Of a stretch of DNA of 64,000 bases, positions 27,383 through 37,277 are shown piece by piece. Source of the DNA: Sphingobium estronivorans (GTDB lineage Bacteria > Pseudomonadota > Alphaproteobacteria > Sphingomonadales > Sphingomonadaceae); NCBI RefSeq assembly GCF_008692605.1, contig NZ_LFCT01000014.1, positions 1 to 64,000 on the forward strand, given 5' to 3'. A program made the position numbers and the translations under genes. Under the pieces are notes generated by a model, which saw only the letters and a list, made by a program, of their open reading frames with translations, did no database searches and was not told the origin of the DNA. How positions within the stretch are numbered: the stretch's first letter is position 1; each line of letters opens with the position of its first letter.

Positions 27383-29287
27383 TCATCGCATCACGCTCCA
27401 CGGTTTGCTCAAGAGCACGGCGCAGTTGATGATGCCGACCAATGAGTAGGTTTGGGGATAGTTGCCCCACAATTCCCCGCTGACGGGATCGATATCCTCC
27501 GAAAGAAGGCCCGCGGAGGTGCGGCGGGAAAGCATCTCCTCGAACAAAGTGCGGGCTTCCTCGGCGCGGCCGGTGCGGTGCAGCGCCTCGATCAGCCAGA
27601 AGGTGCAGACGTTGAAGGCGGTGACCGGCTCTCCGAAATCGTCCGGAGCGCTGTAGCGGAGCATGTCGTTGCCGCGCCGCAAATCCTTTTCCAGCGCCTT
27701 CAGCGTGCCGACGAACATCGGATTGTCGGCGGTCAGGAAACGCAGGTCGAGCAGTTGAAGCAGCGAGGCGTCGCGCGCATCGTCTTCGAAATTGGCAGAG
27801 ATCGCGTTGCTGTCGGAACGCCAGGCCGATTGTAGGATGCGGGCCTTCATGACTTCCGCCCGTTCGCGCCAATGGGCTTCTCGCTCCGGCAAGCCCACCG
27901 CGACGGCTGCATGGGACAGCCGGTCGCATGCCGCCCAGCACATGACCGCGCTATAGCTGTGCACATGGGCGCGGGTGCGCAGCTCCCACAGACCCGCGTC
28001 GGGCTGGTCATAAACCTGCCAGGCGCGTTCGCCCACGGCCTCCAGCGCCTCGAAATCGGGCATGCCGGCCATGCGCAGCAGGCGCTGGTCGATGAAGCCC
28101 TGAACGGAGGAAAGGACGATCTGGCCATAGGCGTCATGCTGGATTTGCGAATAGGCGGCATTGCCCACGCGCACCGGCCCCATGCCGCGATAGCCCGGAA
28201 GGCAGGCGGCCTCCCGTTCCTGCAGCGTGGCATTGCCGCGCACGTCGTACAGCGGCTGGATATGCCCGCCCCGCGCGCCGTCCACGATATTGCGCAGATA
28301 GACGAGATAGCTTTCCAGCACATCCAGCGCGCCGAGCCGGTTCAGCGCCTCGACCGTATAATAGGCGTCCCTGATCCAGCAGTAGCGATAATCCCAGTTG
28401 CGCCCGCTATCGGCATGTTCGGGAATACTGGTGGTCAGCGCGGCGACGATCGCGCCGGTTTCCTCATGCTGGCAGAGCTTGAGCGTGATCGCGGAGCGGA
28501 TGACCGCCTCCTGCCATTCGGCAGGGATGGCAAGGCCGCGCACCCACATCTTCCATTCCAGGATCGTATCGTCCAGCATCCGCTCGACGGCGGGACGCAG
28601 GGCGTCGGAAAAGCTCTCATCGGGTCCCATGAAGAAATGCATGTCATGTTCCAGGCGGAACCAGCTTTCCTGGGAAATCAGGCCGATGGGCGCGTTGGTC
28701 GAAACGCGCATCGCCATATAGGACAGCACCAGCCGGATATGGTTGGAGCCATAGCTGATCGGCACTTTTTCCGAATGCCAGCTGGTGGTCGGGCGCAGCC
28801 TTACGCGGATGCGCGGGCTGCCCGCCATGGGCCGCACGACGCGCGCGAAGGCGACCGGGCGGTACATGCGGCCTTGATGCTTGTGGCGTGGGCAGAAATC
28901 GTAAACTTCGATGGCATTGCCCTGCGCGTCGGTCTGGCGGGTAACGAGGATCGGCGTGTTACGGATATAATGCTGCTCGAACTTGATGCAGTTTTCCAGT
29001 TCGATTGCCCAGAAACCGCGCGCCTCCGGCGTATCCCATGCCTCGTCGTCTAGCAGGGCGGAAAATACAGGGTCGCCGTCCACCCGGGGCACGCACGCCC
29101 ACACCATGCGGCCGGCGCGGTCGATCAGCGCGGATGCCTGGCAATTGCCGATGGGCCAAAGATCGAGCGTCCGCTCGGCATCGCCTGGATCGAGCGTCCG
29201 CTCGACATGGCCTGGATCGAGCGTCCGCTCGGCATGGCCTGGATTGTCTTTTTTTTGCGTGGCTATCGGTCCGCCCCCCTTGTTCAT
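27383..29287 (-). CDS. Glycoside hydrolase family 15 protein (glucoamylase/trehalase-like)
   Basis: 634 residues from ATG 29287. GH15 signatures: LWPIGNCQASALIDR at the domain start, RNWDYRYCWIRDAYYTVEAL and C-terminal SGELWGNYPQTYSLVG. Lying between otsB and otsA, it may hydrolyse trehalose or a related alpha-glucoside; substrate not proven. No clear ribosome site precedes ATG 29287. An alternative ATG at 29365 would overlap otsB by 50 bp. The first ~40 codons hold an A8 run and a 9-residue tandem repeat, unlike the conserved body. Confidence 0.88.
   Translation of the reverse strand: MNKGGGPIATQKKDNPGHAERTLDPGHVERTLDPGDAERTLDLWPIGNCQASALIDRAGRMVWACVPRVDGDPVFSALLDDEAWDTPEARGFWAIELENCIKFEQHYIRNTPILVTRQTDAQGNAIEVYDFCPRHKHQGRMYRPVAFARVVRPMAGSPRIRVRLRPTTSWHSEKVPISYGSNHIRLVLSYMAMRVSTNAPIGLISQESWFRLEHDMHFFMGPDESFSDALRPAVERMLDDTILEWKMWVRGLAIPAEWQEAVIRSAITLKLCQHEETGAIVAALTTSIPEHADSGRNWDYRYCWIRDAYYTVEALNRLGALDVLESYLVYLRNIVDGARGGHIQPLYDVRGNATLQEREAACLPGYRGMGPVRVGNAAYSQIQHDAYGQIVLSSVQGFIDQRLLRMAGMPDFEALEAVGERAWQVYDQPDAGLWELRTRAHVHSYSAVMCWAACDRLSHAAVAVGLPEREAHWRERAEVMKARILQSAWRSDSNAISANFEDDARDASLLQLLDLRFLTADNPMFVGTLKALEKDLRRGNDMLRYSAPDDFGEPVTAFNVCTFWLIEALHRTGRAEEARTLFEEMLSRRTSAGLLSEDIDPVSGELWGNYPQTYSLVGIINCAVLLSKPWSVMR
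29161..29256 (-). repeat. 27-bp tandem repeat x3 and A8 tract at the 5' end of the GH15 gene
   Basis: Three 27-bp units at 29161-29187, 29188-29214 and 29215-29241 encode PGHAERTLD-type 9-mers. Eight T on the plus strand (29249-29256; A8 on the coding strand) lie between them and the start codon. Units differ by only a few bases. Confidence 0.95.
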
Positions 29288-29315
29288 GCACGACAGGGGC
29301 GCCGGATCATCGGAT

Positions 29316-30080
29316 TCAGTCGATGCCAGCGATCCCCTGAGCAAGATAATGCCTGACGGCGGCAACCTGTTCCAAGGAGAATGCGGCGAGCGTCCGCCGG
29401 GGCGCGCCGACGAGAATGCCTGAGCCCCCCATTTCGCGCGCCGCGGCGAAGCCTTCCTCGTCGGTCACGTCATCGCCAATGAAGAGCGGTTTTCCGCCAG
29501 CCATGGGGGGCTTTTGCATCAGGGCGCGAAGGGCGCTGCCCTTGTCGGCGCCGCCGGGCCGCAGTTCGTAGAGCATCTTTCCGGGTTGCAGGGCGAGACC
29601 GAAACGATCCGCCAGTCGTTCGGCAAGCATCCCGGCCTCCCGGCCCCATTGCGGGGCACCCCGAAAATGCAGCCCGACGCTGATCGTCTTGCGCTCGACC
29701 AGCAGGCCCGGCTTGCCGGCGGCAAAGTCGTGAAAGGCGGCCTCCGCCTCATCGATGGCGGGCAGGCGGGCGGGGGCATCGACCGCGCTCCCCGGCATGG
29801 CGAATTCCAGACCGTGGGTGCCCGCCAGCAGAAACGGACCGAAGCCGAAATCGCGCAGGGTGGCGACCGACCGTCCGCTGACGATGGCCAGGCGGCCATG
29901 CAACCGATCCCGCAGGCGGGCGAGCAGGGCCAGCAGCGCATCGTCGATCACCACGCCGTCCGGCGTATCCGCAATGGGAGCGAGCGTGCCGTCGAAATCG
30001 AGGAACAGCGCGGCCCCGTTCAGCAGCGCGGGCGGCGGAGCGGGTAAATCGGGAAGAGGGGAAAGATGGGATTCGGACAC
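29316..30080 (-). CDS. otsB: Trehalose-6-phosphate phosphatase
   Basis: 254 residues, HAD superfamily: LFLDFDGTLAPI with the catalytic DxD, IVSGRS, and FIGDDVTDEEGF near the C-terminus. It removes phosphate from trehalose-6-phosphate made by OtsA. GTG 30080 is the likely start because no upstream ATG fits. It is first in the otsB-GH15-otsA operon. Confidence 0.93.
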   Translation of the reverse strand: MSESHLSPLPDLPAPPPALLNGAALFLDFDGTLAPIADTPDGVVIDDALLALLARLRDRLHGRLAIVSGRSVATLRDFGFGPFLLAGTHGLEFAMPGSAVDAPARLPAIDEAEAAFHDFAAGKPGLLVERKTISVGLHFRGAPQWGREAGMLAERLADRFGLALQPGKMLYELRPGGADKGSALRALMQKPPMAGGKPLFIGDDVTDEEGFAAAREMGGSGILVGAPRRTLAAFSLEQVAAVRHYLAQGIAGID

Positions 30081-30150
30081 GCGCGCAAGGTGGCGTCTGA
30101 CGCGGAATGTGCAAGTCCCGTTGGGCGGTTCTCCTGATTTTTGAGTGGTT

Positions 30151-30297
30151 TCATCGTTCCTGGGTGCTCCATGGCGCCGACCAGGCGATACGGTGCAACG
30201 TGCGGAAGGGCTGCATGAAGGTCGCGAAAAGCTGCTTCAGGAAGGGGCGGTTTTCATGGCCGTGAGGGCACAGCCGGGCGTCGTCGGACAAGCGCAT
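30151..30297 (-). CDS. Small conserved-looking hypothetical protein (48 aa)
   Basis: Not recognised. The frame has the strong G/C third-position bias of its neighbours, and ATG 30297 is preceded by AAGGA at 7 nt. The peptide begins MRLSDDARLCPHGHENRP and is rich in aromatic and basic residues (FLKQLFATFMQPFRTLHRIAW), with an amphipathic look. An in-frame ATG at 30315 is the alternative. It is divergent from the LysR gene, so it may be a target of that regulator (inference). Confidence 0.55.
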   Translation of the reverse strand: MRLSDDARLCPHGHENRPFLKQLFATFMQPFRTLHRIAWSAPWSTQER

Positions 30298-30401
30298 GAC
30301 GTGATCCTTTTCCATGAGGGAATGGCGAAATGCTTTTGTTTCGCTGGCTTGCTTATCGCCGGTTTCCGTAACGGCCGCCAACAAAAGAGTGGACGGGATA
30401 T

Positions 30402-30416
30402 ATAAGGCTGACTTAT
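30402..30416. promoter_or_regulatory. Candidate LysR-type operator
   Basis: ATAAG-GCTGA-CTTAT is a perfect interrupted dyad of the T-N11-A type bound by LysR regulators. It sits 10 bp before the LysR start, in the divergent gap with the 48-aa gene. Judged from sequence only. Confidence 0.35.
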
Positions 30417-30425
30417 TAGTAAAAG

Positions 30426-31346
30426 ATGAGTCAGCTTCCGCCGCTTTCCGCCGTCCGCGTGTTCGAGGCTGCGGCGCGGCTGGAGAATTTCACCGCTGCG
30501 GCGCAGGAATTGGGGATGACTCAGGCGGCGGTCAGCTATCAGGTGAAGGTGCTGGAGGAGCGGCTGGGGATCAGCCTGTTTCAGCGGGCGGGGCGAAAGG
30601 TGGCGCTAACCGACAAGGGGCGGGAGATCGCCCCCATCCTCACCCGCGCCTTCGACCAGATGCGGCAAGGGTTCGCCGCGCTGACGCAGGATCATTCGAC
30701 GGTGCTGACGATAAGCTGCTCGATCAGTTTCGCGCATCTCTGGCTGGCGCCGCGCATCGGGGCTTTCCAGATGGTGCAGCCGGGGCTGGCGGTGCGGATC
30801 GATGCGACGAACCGGGTTGTGGATTTCGCCCGCGACGGGGTGGATGTCGCGATACGGGGCGGAGAGGGGACATGGCCGGGCGTGGAGGCGAAGCTGTTGA
30901 CCCATAATCGGCTGGCGCCACTGTGCAGTCCCGGCTGGCTGGCGAAGAATGGGCCGATTGCCGATGCGCGGGCGTTGCACGCCATGCCGCGCCTGTCGCC
31001 TGACGACATGTGGTGGCATGAATGGTTCGCCGGGGTCGATGTGAATGCGGACGGCAGGGCGCTGCCTCCGGGGATCGCGCTGGATTCTCAGGTGATGGAA
31101 GGACGCGCCGCCATGGCGGGACAGGGCGTCGCCATCGTCAACCTGTTCCTGTGGAAGGCGGAGGTCGAAGCTGGACTGCTGGTGGAGGCGGTGCCTTCCT
31201 ATGTACGGGAACGGGCGAGCTATTGGCTGGTCTATCCGTCCCATGCCCGCAATACGCCCAAGGTGAAGGCCTTTCGCGACTGGATCGGCGCGGAGTTCGC
31301 GCGCGAGATCGCCGCGGACCCGGAAGGGCGGTATCTGCCGCGCTAA
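30426..31346 (+). CDS. LysR-family (GcvA-type) transcriptional regulator
   Basis: 306 residues. N-terminal winged helix (LPPLSAVRVFEAAARLENFTAAAQELGMTQAAVSYQ is the typical GcvA-like start) and a C-terminal substrate-binding domain with VDFARDGVDVAIRGGEG and QVMEGRAAMAGQGVAI. Effector and targets are not evident. GcvA-type members often control the divergent gene and themselves; here that would be the 48-aa gene. Confidence 0.92.
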   Translation: MSQLPPLSAVRVFEAAARLENFTAAAQELGMTQAAVSYQVKVLEERLGISLFQRAGRKVALTDKGREIAPILTRAFDQMRQGFAALTQDHSTVLTISCSISFAHLWLAPRIGAFQMVQPGLAVRIDATNRVVDFARDGVDVAIRGGEGTWPGVEAKLLTHNRLAPLCSPGWLAKNGPIADARALHAMPRLSPDDMWWHEWFAGVDVNADGRALPPGIALDSQVMEGRAAMAGQGVAIVNLFLWKAEVEAGLLVEAVPSYVRERASYWLVYPSHARNTPKVKAFRDWIGAEFAREIAADPEGRYLPR

Positions 31347-31388
31347 ACTTCGTTTCCGTTTTGTCGCGGCGCTGCTATTCCGATCCCG

Positions 31389-33677
31389 ATGACTGATTTT
31401 CGCGACCCGTTTGACGCTATCAAGGATCACCCGTTCGACGATGCGCTGTCACAACGCTATCTCGTCTATGCGCTTTCCACGATCACCGCCCGTTCGCTGC
31501 CGGACCTGCGCGACGGGTTGAAGCCGGTGCATCGGCGGCTGCTCTGGGCGATGCGGCTGCTGCGGATGGAGCCGGGCGGCGCTTCGCCCGATGTGCTGGT
31601 CGCCAATCCGGCGCGCAACACCACCTCCTACAAGAAATGCGCCCGCGTCGTGGGTGACGTCATCGGTAAATATCACCCGCATGGCGATACCTCCGTCTAT
31701 GATGCGATGGTGCGTCTGGCGCAGGATTTCTCGCTGCGCACCCCGCTGGTCGACGGGCAGGGCAATTTCGGCAATATCGACGGCGATAATGCGGCGGCCA
31801 TGCGCTATACCGAAGCGCGGCTGACGCAGGCGGCGGCCGACCTGATGGCGGGGTTGGACGAAGGCACCGTCGAATTCCGTCCAACCTATAATGGCGAAGA
31901 TCAGGAGCCGGAGGTTTTCCCCGGCCTTTTCCCCAATCTGCTCGCCAATGGCGCCAGCGGCATCGCGGTCGGCATGGCGACCAGCATTCCGCCGCACAAT
32001 GTTTCCGAGTTGATCGATGCCGCCAGCTTGCTGATCGACAACCCCGATGCCGAACATGCCGATCTGATGCAGATCGTGCGCGGGCCGGACTTCCCGACCG
32101 GCGGCGTTCTGGTCGACAGTGCTTCCATTATTTCAGAGGCTTATGTCACGGGGCGCGGATCGTTTCGAACGCGCGCGCGCTGGCACAAGGAGGATGGCGG
32201 GCGCGGTACGTGGGTTGCAGTGGTCACGCAAATTCCCTTCCAGGTGCAGAAGTCCAAGCTGATCGAGCAGATCGCCGTGCTCATCAACGACAAGAAACTG
32301 CCGATCCTGGCCGATGTGCGGGACGAGAGTGACGAGCAGATCCGTATCGTCATCGAACCGCGCGCCCGGACTGTGGACCCGGATGTGCTGATGGACAGCC
32401 TGTTCCGGCTGACTGACCTGGAGAATCGCTTTCCGCTGAACCTGAACGTGCTGGATGCCACGCGCACGCCGCGGGTGCTGGGCCTCAAGCCCGTGCTGAT
32501 CGAATGGCTGAAGCATCAGATCGACGTGCTGGTGAAGCGCGCGCAGCACCGGCTGGAGAAGATCGCGGCGCGGGTGGAACTGCTCGACGGCTATATCATC
32601 GCCTATCTCAACCTCGATCGGGTGATCGAGATCATCCGTACCGAGGATGAACCGAAAGAGGTGATGATGGCGGAGTTCAGCCTCACCGACCGGCAGGCGG
32701 AGGCGATCTTGAACATGCGGCTGCGCAGTCTGCGCAAGCTGGAGGAAATGGAACTGCGACGCGAGCATTCGGAACTGCTGAAGGAACGCGACGAACTGAC
32801 CAAGCTGGTTGAAAGCCCGGCGCGGCAGCGGACGCGGTTGAAGAAAGACCTGGCCGATCTGCGCAAGCGTTATTCGCCCGACAGCGATTTCGGGAAGCGG
32901 CGCACCCTGGTCGAGGAAGCGGCCCCGGCCCGCGAAATCCCGCTTGAGGCGATGATCGAGAAGGAACCGATCACCGTGATCCTGTCCGAACGCGGCTGGA
33001 TCAGGGCGATGAGCGGGCATCGCGATCTGGCTTCGGCCGACACGCTGAAGTTCAAGGAAGGCGACGGTCCGATGATCGCCTTCCACGCGCAGACGACCGA
33101 CAAGCTGCTGCTGGCGACGGAAACGGGGCGTATCTTCACGCTCGGCGCGGACAAGTTGCCGGGCGGGCGTGGTTTCGGCGATCCGGTGCGGTCGCTGGTC
33201 GATATGGACGGGACTGGTCATATCATCGCCCTGATGCCCGCGCGGATGGATGGCGAACTGTTGCTGGCGGCTTCGGACGGTCGGGGTTTCGTTGCGGCGA
33301 TGGCCGATGTGATCGCCGAAACGCGCAAGGGCAAGCAGGTGGTCAATGTGCGGACCGGCGCGAAGCTTTCCGTCGTCCATCCCATCGCGCCGGAAGCGGA
33401 CAGCGTTGCGGTGGTGGGCGAGAACCGTAAGCTACTGGTCTTTTCGTTGATCGAAATGCCGCGCATGACCCGCGGACAGGGCGTGCAGATGCAGCGTTAT
33501 CGCGATGGCGGCTTGTCCGACGCCATCGCCTTCCGCCTTTCCGATGGGCTAAGCTGGACCATGGGCGGCGAAACCGGGCGGACGCGGACGGAAGCGGATA
33601 TGACGCCATGGCGCGTGGCGCGCGGAGCGGCCGGCCGGATGCCGCCCACGGGCTTCCCGCGCGATAACCGTTTCTGA
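31389..33677 (+). CDS. parC: DNA topoisomerase IV subunit A
   Basis: 762 residues: ParC/GyrA-type N-terminus ([19 protein letters not shown]), active-site Tyr140 in [21 protein letters not shown], the coiled-coil arm around residues 390-480, and a C-terminal pinwheel domain. Length and the parE partner at 12078 identify ParC rather than GyrA. It starts 42 bp after the LysR gene. Confidence 0.95.
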   Translation: MTDFRDPFDAIKDHPFDDALSQRYLVYALSTITARSLPDLRDGLKPVHRRLLWAMRLLRMEPGGASPDVLVANPARNTTSYKKCARVVGDVIGKYHPHGDTSVYDAMVRLAQDFSLRTPLVDGQGNFGNIDGDNAAAMRYTEARLTQAAADLMAGLDEGTVEFRPTYNGEDQEPEVFPGLFPNLLANGASGIAVGMATSIPPHNVSELIDAASLLIDNPDAEHADLMQIVRGPDFPTGGVLVDSASIISEAYVTGRGSFRTRARWHKEDGGRGTWVAVVTQIPFQVQKSKLIEQIAVLINDKKLPILADVRDESDEQIRIVIEPRARTVDPDVLMDSLFRLTDLENRFPLNLNVLDATRTPRVLGLKPVLIEWLKHQIDVLVKRAQHRLEKIAARVELLDGYIIAYLNLDRVIEIIRTEDEPKEVMMAEFSLTDRQAEAILNMRLRSLRKLEEMELRREHSELLKERDELTKLVESPARQRTRLKKDLADLRKRYSPDSDFGKRRTLVEEAAPAREIPLEAMIEKEPITVILSERGWIRAMSGHRDLASADTLKFKEGDGPMIAFHAQTTDKLLLATETGRIFTLGADKLPGGRGFGDPVRSLVDMDGTGHIIALMPARMDGELLLAASDGRGFVAAMADVIAETRKGKQVVNVRTGAKLSVVHPIAPEADSVAVVGENRKLLVFSLIEMPRMTRGQGVQMQRYRDGGLSDAIAFRLSDGLSWTMGGETGRTRTEADMTPWRVARGAAGRMPPTGFPRDNRF

Positions 33678-33761
33678 CAAGTGGTTTTTCCGCTATTATG
33701 ATGATGAAATCGGGAATGTCGTTTCCCGAAAATTTACCGATGGGTTCTATCCCCGGACCCT

Positions 33762-35510
33762 ATGGAATCCATGTCGATGCGCAATCGGCCCGAAGATATG
33801 CCGAAGATCGAGCTTCCTGCGGGGGCCGATGACGCGCATCTGTCGCACGGCATCGCGATACGCGACTGGCTGGATGCGCTGCCGCATGCGGCGGCGGCTT
33901 TTTCATTTAAAAACAATACATTATCGATAGTTGCTGTTAACGATTCTTTCAGGCAGCATTTCAACCTGGACGATGAGAGCAGGAAGCGCCCGCATGCATC
34001 GGAATGGCGCAAGCGAATTCTGCGATGCGCCCGGTCGGACAAGGCCTCCGAAAGTTTCGAACTCCGGCGTGACGGAATATTGGGGCCAGAATATTTTTCC
34101 TGTGCCGTGGGGCGGTTGCCCGAAGCCGAAGGGCAGCCCAATCTGTTTCTGTTCACGGCGCTGGACCGGACCAGCGATCGGACCATCGAGAAGAATCTGC
34201 GGCGGGAATTGCTGTCGGATGGCCTGACCGCCTTGCCCAATCGCACCGGTTTCGGCGAGGAAATCGATGACCGGCTGGCCAACACGCCCTGGCCCGAAAA
34301 CGCCCAGTTCGGCATCATCGCCATCGACCTCAGCCGGTTCAGCCGGGTCAACGAGTCGCTCGGCCCGATGGCAGGCGATGAACTGTTGATCACCGTGGCC
34401 AAGAGGCTGAAGTCCAGCCTGCGGCAGGGCGACGTCCTGGCGCGCATCGGCGGCAATGATTTTGCCATTTTTGCACGTTTGAACAATGGCTTGTCTGACG
34501 CTCTTCATATCATTCAGCGAATCAGGGATGCGCTCAGCTATCCGATCCGGCTGAGTGATCTGCAAATCCGGGTGGATTGCGCGATCGGCTGCGCGCTGTC
34601 GATCAGCCTTTCCGACGAGCCTGAGGATATTGTCCGCAAGGCGCAGGCGGCGGTGAAGATCGCCAAGCGCAGCGGCAAGGTCGAAATCTATCGCAATGGC
34701 GTGCTCAAGGAGGCACAACGGCGCTTCAGCGTGGAAAGCCGCTTGCGGGACGCGTTGGCGCAGGGTGAACTGAATCTGGCCTTCCAGCCGCTGATCCATT
34801 TGCAGACGGGCGAGATCACCGGATTTGAAGCGCTGGCGCGATGGAAGGATGCCGAACTGGGGCATGTGTCGCCGGTCGAATTCATCCCCGTCGCGGAGGA
34901 AAGCGGCCTCATCACGCAACTGGGGCGCTGGGCGGCCTATGAAGCCGCGCAGGCGCTCAGCCGGTGGGACGCGAAATTTGGCCAGCCGCTGCCGGTGGGC
35001 ATCAATGTGAATCTGTCGCCCATTCAAATGGCGCGCGACGACGTTGCCTCCATGTTTGAGGAGGCGCTGCGTTATTCGGGCATTTCGGGCAACCGGTTGA
35101 CGGCGGAATTGACCGAAAGCGCCATCGTTGCTGACCCGGAAAAGGCACGGAAGCTGCTTTTTGCGCTCAAGGACCTGGACATGCCGATCGCCATGGACGA
35201 TTTCGGCACCGGCTATTCGAACCTTGCCAGCCTGCACAGCCTGCCGATCGACATTCTGAAGATCGACCGCAGTTTCGTCGGTTCGATGCTGGAGGACCGG
35301 GACAAGGAAATCATGGTCCGCACCATCCTGTCGCTGGCCGAATCGCTGGGCCTGCACGTCACGGCCGAAGGGATCGAGACGCAGGAACTTGCCCATGCCC
35401 TACAGAATCTGGGCTGCTGGCAGGGGCAGGGCTATTATTTCGCGCCGCCGATGGCTGAATCCGATGCCTTCGACTATTGGCGTGCGCGGTGGAATTTCGA
35501 GACGGTCTGA
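33762..35510 (+). CDS. GGDEF/EAL protein, probable c-di-GMP phosphodiesterase with degenerate GGDEF
   Basis: 582 residues. An N-terminal PAS-like region (about 20-130), a GGDEF domain (about 150-310) whose signature reads GGNDF (residues 230-234) instead of GGDEF, and an EAL domain with intact EAL (residues 356-358), LTESAI and DDFGTGYS (~480). The EAL site predicts c-di-GMP hydrolysis; the altered GGDEF site predicts no synthesis but possibly GTP sensing. No transmembrane helix, so not a LapD homologue. The 3' end overlaps cca tail to tail by 37 bp. Confidence 0.9.
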   Translation: MESMSMRNRPEDMPKIELPAGADDAHLSHGIAIRDWLDALPHAAAAFSFKNNTLSIVAVNDSFRQHFNLDDESRKRPHASEWRKRILRCARSDKASESFELRRDGILGPEYFSCAVGRLPEAEGQPNLFLFTALDRTSDRTIEKNLRRELLSDGLTALPNRTGFGEEIDDRLANTPWPENAQFGIIAIDLSRFSRVNESLGPMAGDELLITVAKRLKSSLRQGDVLARIGGNDFAIFARLNNGLSDALHIIQRIRDALSYPIRLSDLQIRVDCAIGCALSISLSDEPEDIVRKAQAAVKIAKRSGKVEIYRNGVLKEAQRRFSVESRLRDALAQGELNLAFQPLIHLQTGEITGFEALARWKDAELGHVSPVEFIPVAEESGLITQLGRWAAYEAAQALSRWDAKFGQPLPVGINVNLSPIQMARDDVASMFEEALRYSGISGNRLTAELTESAIVADPEKARKLLFALKDLDMPIAMDDFGTGYSNLASLHSLPIDILKIDRSFVGSMLEDRDKEIMVRTILSLAESLGLHVTAEGIETQELAHALQNLGCWQGQGYYFAPPMAESDAFDYWRARWNFETV

Positions 35511-36685
35511 TCCGCGATGGCGGCGACGCGGGCTTCGTTCGGGAAGCCCTCCGCCACCCATATTTCCTGTATTTGGGCCAGCGCCCTTGCCACGTCCGGG
35601 CCCGGCTGAAGGCCGCGCGCGATGAGCGCGCCGCCGCCCAGCGGCAGGCGGGGTGGGGTCCAGCCCTCCAGCATGGCGATACCGTCCAGTGGCGCCGTTG
35701 GGTCGAGCAGGATACGGTCGATGGCGCTTTCAACCCCGATGGTGAAGGCAAGGGCGCGCGGCGGGATCGCGGCAACCGGGCCTTCGAGCGCGCTCGTCAA
35801 ACGTTTGCGGGCTTTGTTGGAGAGTTTGAGCCGGGCGCCCACCGGATCGGCGGTGCGCGGGTCGGGTGGCAACAGGGAAGCGAGCCGGCGCAAAGCTGAA
35901 AGGGGGGTGGCGGAAGCGCTTTCACGAGCGAGTAGAACAGCCAGGCGATCCAGCCCGCTTTGGTCGATTTCGGGGATGACCGGCCGCAAAATGCCGCCAT
36001 CGACCATGAGCCGCAGCGCAGGCAAGGGGGCCGCGACGGACAGGAGTTTGAGCAATTCGTCGGCGATCCGTTCGCGCGACAGCGCCATCAGGCTGTTGGC
36101 GGCGGCGCGGCAGGCGTCATAGGCTTGCGGGTCCGGTGCGTCTTGGCCGAAGCGGGCGAGGAAGCGGAAATAGCGCAGGATGCGGAGATGATCCTCCGCA
36201 ATACGCGCGCCGGGATCGCCGATGAAACGGACGCGATGCGCCTTGAGGTCGGTGACGCCGTCGAAGAAATCGGTGATGTCCCCGGTAATCGGGTCGGCAT
36301 AGAGGGCGTTGATGGTGAAATCGCGCCGGGCTGCATCCTCTCGCCATTCACTGGTATAGGCGACGGTCGCACGGCGGCCATCGGTGCTGACGTCCCGCCG
36401 CAGGGTGGTGATTTCGACCGGCCAGCCATGGATGACGGCCGTAATCGTGCCATGGTCGATGCCCGTCGGAATAGCCTTGATCCCCGCGTCCTGGAGCCGA
36501 TTGAGGACGGTTTGCGGAGGCAGGTCGGTCGCGATGTCGAGGTCGCTGACGGCAAGTCCGAGCATGCTGTCGCGCACGGCGCCACCGACGAAGCGGGCAT
36601 GGCCCTGGGCAGCGCCCAGTGCGCCCAGCAGGGCGTCGAGGCCGGGACGATGGCGCCAGTCGGCGTCAGGCAGCAGAGCGGTCAT
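35474..36685 (-). CDS. cca: CCA tRNA nucleotidyltransferase
   Basis: 403 residues from ATG 36685. Class II nucleotidyltransferase head: FVGGAVRDSMLG, SDLDIATDLPP with the metal-binding DxD, RRDFTINALYAD and AEDHLRILRYFRFLARFG. It adds or repairs the tRNA 3' CCA. It overlaps the nudix gene by 20 bp in a minus-strand operon and overlaps the EAL gene end by 37 bp. Confidence 0.93.
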   Translation of the reverse strand: MTALLPDADWRHRPGLDALLGALGAAQGHARFVGGAVRDSMLGLAVSDLDIATDLPPQTVLNRLQDAGIKAIPTGIDHGTITAVIHGWPVEITTLRRDVSTDGRRATVAYTSEWREDAARRDFTINALYADPITGDITDFFDGVTDLKAHRVRFIGDPGARIAEDHLRILRYFRFLARFGQDAPDPQAYDACRAAANSLMALSRERIADELLKLLSVAAPLPALRLMVDGGILRPVIPEIDQSGLDRLAVLLARESASATPLSALRRLASLLPPDPRTADPVGARLKLSNKARKRLTSALEGPVAAIPPRALAFTIGVESAIDRILLDPTAPLDGIAMLEGWTPPRLPLGGGALIARGLQPGPDVARALAQIQEIWVAEGFPNEARVAAIADQTVSKFHRARQ

Positions 36686-37277
36686 GGCCGAGCCTCCGCG
36701 AGAGATTGGCGAGGATGGCCGCAGTGATACCCCAGATGCGGCGCCCTTCCCACATAATTTCGTAATAATGCCTTTCAATACCCTGAAATTCTATCTTTTT
36801 CCTGATCCTGTTGGCGGGGTTAAGGGCGAAGGAGAGGGGCAGTTCGAACAGTTCCGCCACCTCCGTTTCCTGCGGGATGAGGGGCAGGTCAGGCGGGATC
36901 ACGCCCAGCACGGGGACCACATCGAAGCCAGTGAAGGTATGATAACGGTCGGAGGTGCCGATGATGTCGACCAGATTTGGGGCCAGGCCGATTTCCTCTT
37001 GCGCTTCGCGCAGTGCGCCGGCGATTTCATTGGGATCGCTGACATCGACGCGACCGCCGGGGAATGCGATCTGCCCGGCATGTTGGCGCAGCTTCGCGGA
37101 GCGCTGGGTGAGGATGAGGCCGGGTTCGGGACGGTCGGTGATCGCAATCAGGACGGCGGCGGGCGCCAGCACGATATCGCCGTCGATGCGCGGGTCGCGG
37201 GTGTCCGACAATTCCAGGCCGACCTCGCGTTCATGCCCTTCCCGCAAGGCGGCGCGCAACCGCTCCGCCAGGGTCAT
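36666..37277 (-). CDS. NUDIX hydrolase, CoA pyrophosphatase type
   Basis: 203 residues from ATG 37277, which overlaps the preceding stop (ATGA). The nudix box reads GGRVDVSDPNEIAGALREAQEEIGL, preceded by the UPF0035-type LTQRSAKLRQHAGQIAFPGG found in CoA pyrophosphatases (NudL). It likely hydrolyses CoA or related nucleotides. Part of the DUF1285-nudix-cca operon. Confidence 0.9.
   Translation of the reverse strand: MTLAERLRAALREGHEREVGLELSDTRDPRIDGDIVLAPAAVLIAITDRPEPGLILTQRSAKLRQHAGQIAFPGGRVDVSDPNEIAGALREAQEEIGLAPNLVDIIGTSDRYHTFTGFDVVPVLGVIPPDLPLIPQETEVAELFELPLSFALNPANRIRKKIEFQGIERHYYEIMWEGRRIWGITAAILANLSRRLGHDRSAA

Noticed and set aside
30145-30405. Plus-strand 86-codon frame in the otsB-LysR gap
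   Set aside because: The minus-strand 48-codon frame has a better ribosome site and codon bias.
33762-35510. LapD homologue
   Set aside because: No membrane helices or HAMP domain, and the EAL site is intact, whereas LapD is a membrane receptor with degenerate domains.
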